A stretch of DNA of 6,445 nt from Gemmatimonadota bacterium. Lineage in GTDB: Bacteria > Latescibacterota > UBA2968 > UBA8231. Location of the stretch: NCBI GenBank assembly GCA_009845645.1, contig VXZF01000686.1:1-6445 (forward strand), written 5' to 3'. Shown here one piece after another: positions 5,740 through 6,445 of this stretch. The position numbers and the translations under genes are program-made. Position 1 is the stretch's first letter. Every line of letters starts with the position of its first letter. The notes beneath the pieces are model-generated. The model had not been told where the DNA came from. It saw only the letters and a list, made by a program, of their open reading frames with translations, and did no database searches.

Positions 5740-6445
5740 GCAGCCACGGAAGTCGCGGTTCCCTCTAAGTCGTATCCGCCCTCCAGTAGGGAGACGAGGC
5801 GGCCCTCGCAGTGGTGGGTGGCGAGTTGGAGCACCAACTCGGTTAGCAGACCATAGCCCTCTGCGCTGAGCAGGATTTGCCCGAGAGGGTCGTTGCGATG
5901 GGCGTCAAAACCGGCCGACAGGAGGATGAAGTCGGGTTGGAACTGGTCGATGGCTGGAATGATGGTGTCGGTAAAATGGCGGAGGTAATCGGCATCGGTG
6001 CTACCGGCCGGGACAGGGATATTCAAGGTTTGGCCGTGGCCCGCTCCGACCCCGCGCTCGTCGGCTGCACCAGTGCCCGGATAGAGGGGAGATTGGTGGA
6101 TGCTGCAAAAAAACACTGAGCCGTCTTCTTCAAAGATGTGCTGTGTGCCATTGCCGTGATGGACATCCCAGTCGATGATCGCCACCTTGTCGCAGCCGCA
6201 TTCAGCCCGCAAGTAGTGAGCGGCGACCGCCACATTGTTGAAGAAGCAAAAGCCCATGATTTGCTCGACTTCGGCGTGATGGCCTGGGGGGCGCATGCAG
6301 CAAAAAGCATGGTCGGCGTGGCCGGCGAGTAGGGCGTCGATGGCGGTTAAGGGAGCTCCGGCCGCTAAGAGGGCGGCACGGTACGTGTCTGGAGAGAATT
6401 CGCTATCACGGCTCACATAGACGGAATACTCGACCTGTGCGAGGG
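5712..6445 (-). CDS. Partial gene (3' end present, start beyond the right edge): histone-deacetylase-family amidohydrolase
   Basis: The stop is TCA at 5712-5714 on the plus strand, and the frame stays open to 6445. The GTG at 6416-6414 is not taken as the start, because in-frame codons before it read LAQVEYSVY with no stop, and the family has an N-terminal part before this point. Catalytic features are present: RPPGHHAE with the tandem His codons at 6276-6281; DWDVHHGN with zinc ligands Asp (6165-6167) and His (6159-6161); the third ligand Asp in SAGFDAH (5904-5906); and the transition-state Tyr in GGYD (5772-5774). The family is Zn-dependent and cleaves acetyl-amide bonds in acetyl-lysine, acetylpolyamines or acetoin-linked substrates; the bacterial substrate cannot be read from sequence. 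The 3' end overlaps the methyltransferase gene tail to tail by 28 bases. Confidence 0.92.
   Translation of the reverse strand, partial: LAQVEYSVYVSRDSEFSPDTYRAALLAAGAPLTAIDALLAGHADHAFCCMRPPGHHAEVEQIMGFCFFNNVAVAAHYLRAECGCDKVAIIDWDVHHGNGTQHIFEEDGSVFFCSIHQSPLYPGTGAADERGVGAGHGQTLNIPVPAGSTDADYLRHFTDTIIPAIDQFQPDFILLSAGFDAHRNDPLGQILLSAEGYGLLTELVLQLATHHCEGRLVSLLEGGYDLEGTATSVAAHLSALLAS

Overview
The window looks like a piece of an uncultivated bacterial chromosome. It is fairly GC-rich by eye, densely coded, and uses TTG and GTG as well as ATG starts. All six complete or partial enzymes with recognisable families are of bacterial type, and no phage, insertion-sequence, CRISPR or RNA gene signals were seen. 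The phylum cannot be fixed from the sequence; a guess at a lineage of the Latescibacterota/Poribacteria kind rests only on the style of the first gene and is weak.

Layout. Positions 1-883 hold the 5' part of a minus-strand gene that runs off the left edge. It encodes at least 294 residues of a soluble, probably beta-sandwich protein without a sure family. A 158-base intergenic region (884-1041) follows. It contains an inverted repeat, GTCAAAC/GTTTGAC, whose arms carry back-to-back -35-like hexamers, each with a -10-like hexamer 17 bases away, so it reads as a divergent promoter pair.

Positions 1042-5739 hold five tightly packed plus-strand genes, probably one operon: a BaiN/YhiN-type (HI0933-like) flavoprotein; a MocA-like molybdopterin nucleotidyltransferase; an XdhC/CoxI-type molybdenum-enzyme maturation factor; a carbon-nitrogen hydrolase (nitrilase/amidase superfamily); and a small SAM-dependent methyltransferase. 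Gaps are 39 and 3 bases, then overlaps of 11 and 4 bases. MocA and XdhC act on the same cofactor: MocA makes the cytosine dinucleotide form of Mo-molybdopterin, and XdhC binds and delivers it to xanthine-dehydrogenase-family enzymes. The hydrolase translationally linked to XdhC could open or deaminate an amide or carbamoyl product made by such an enzyme. That link is an inference, since no molybdenum hydroxylase subunits lie in the window.

Positions 5712-6445 hold a minus-strand histone-deacetylase-family amidohydrolase whose start lies beyond the right edge. Its 3' end overlaps the end of the methyltransferase gene by 28 bases, tail to tail, so there is no room for an ordinary intergenic terminator there.
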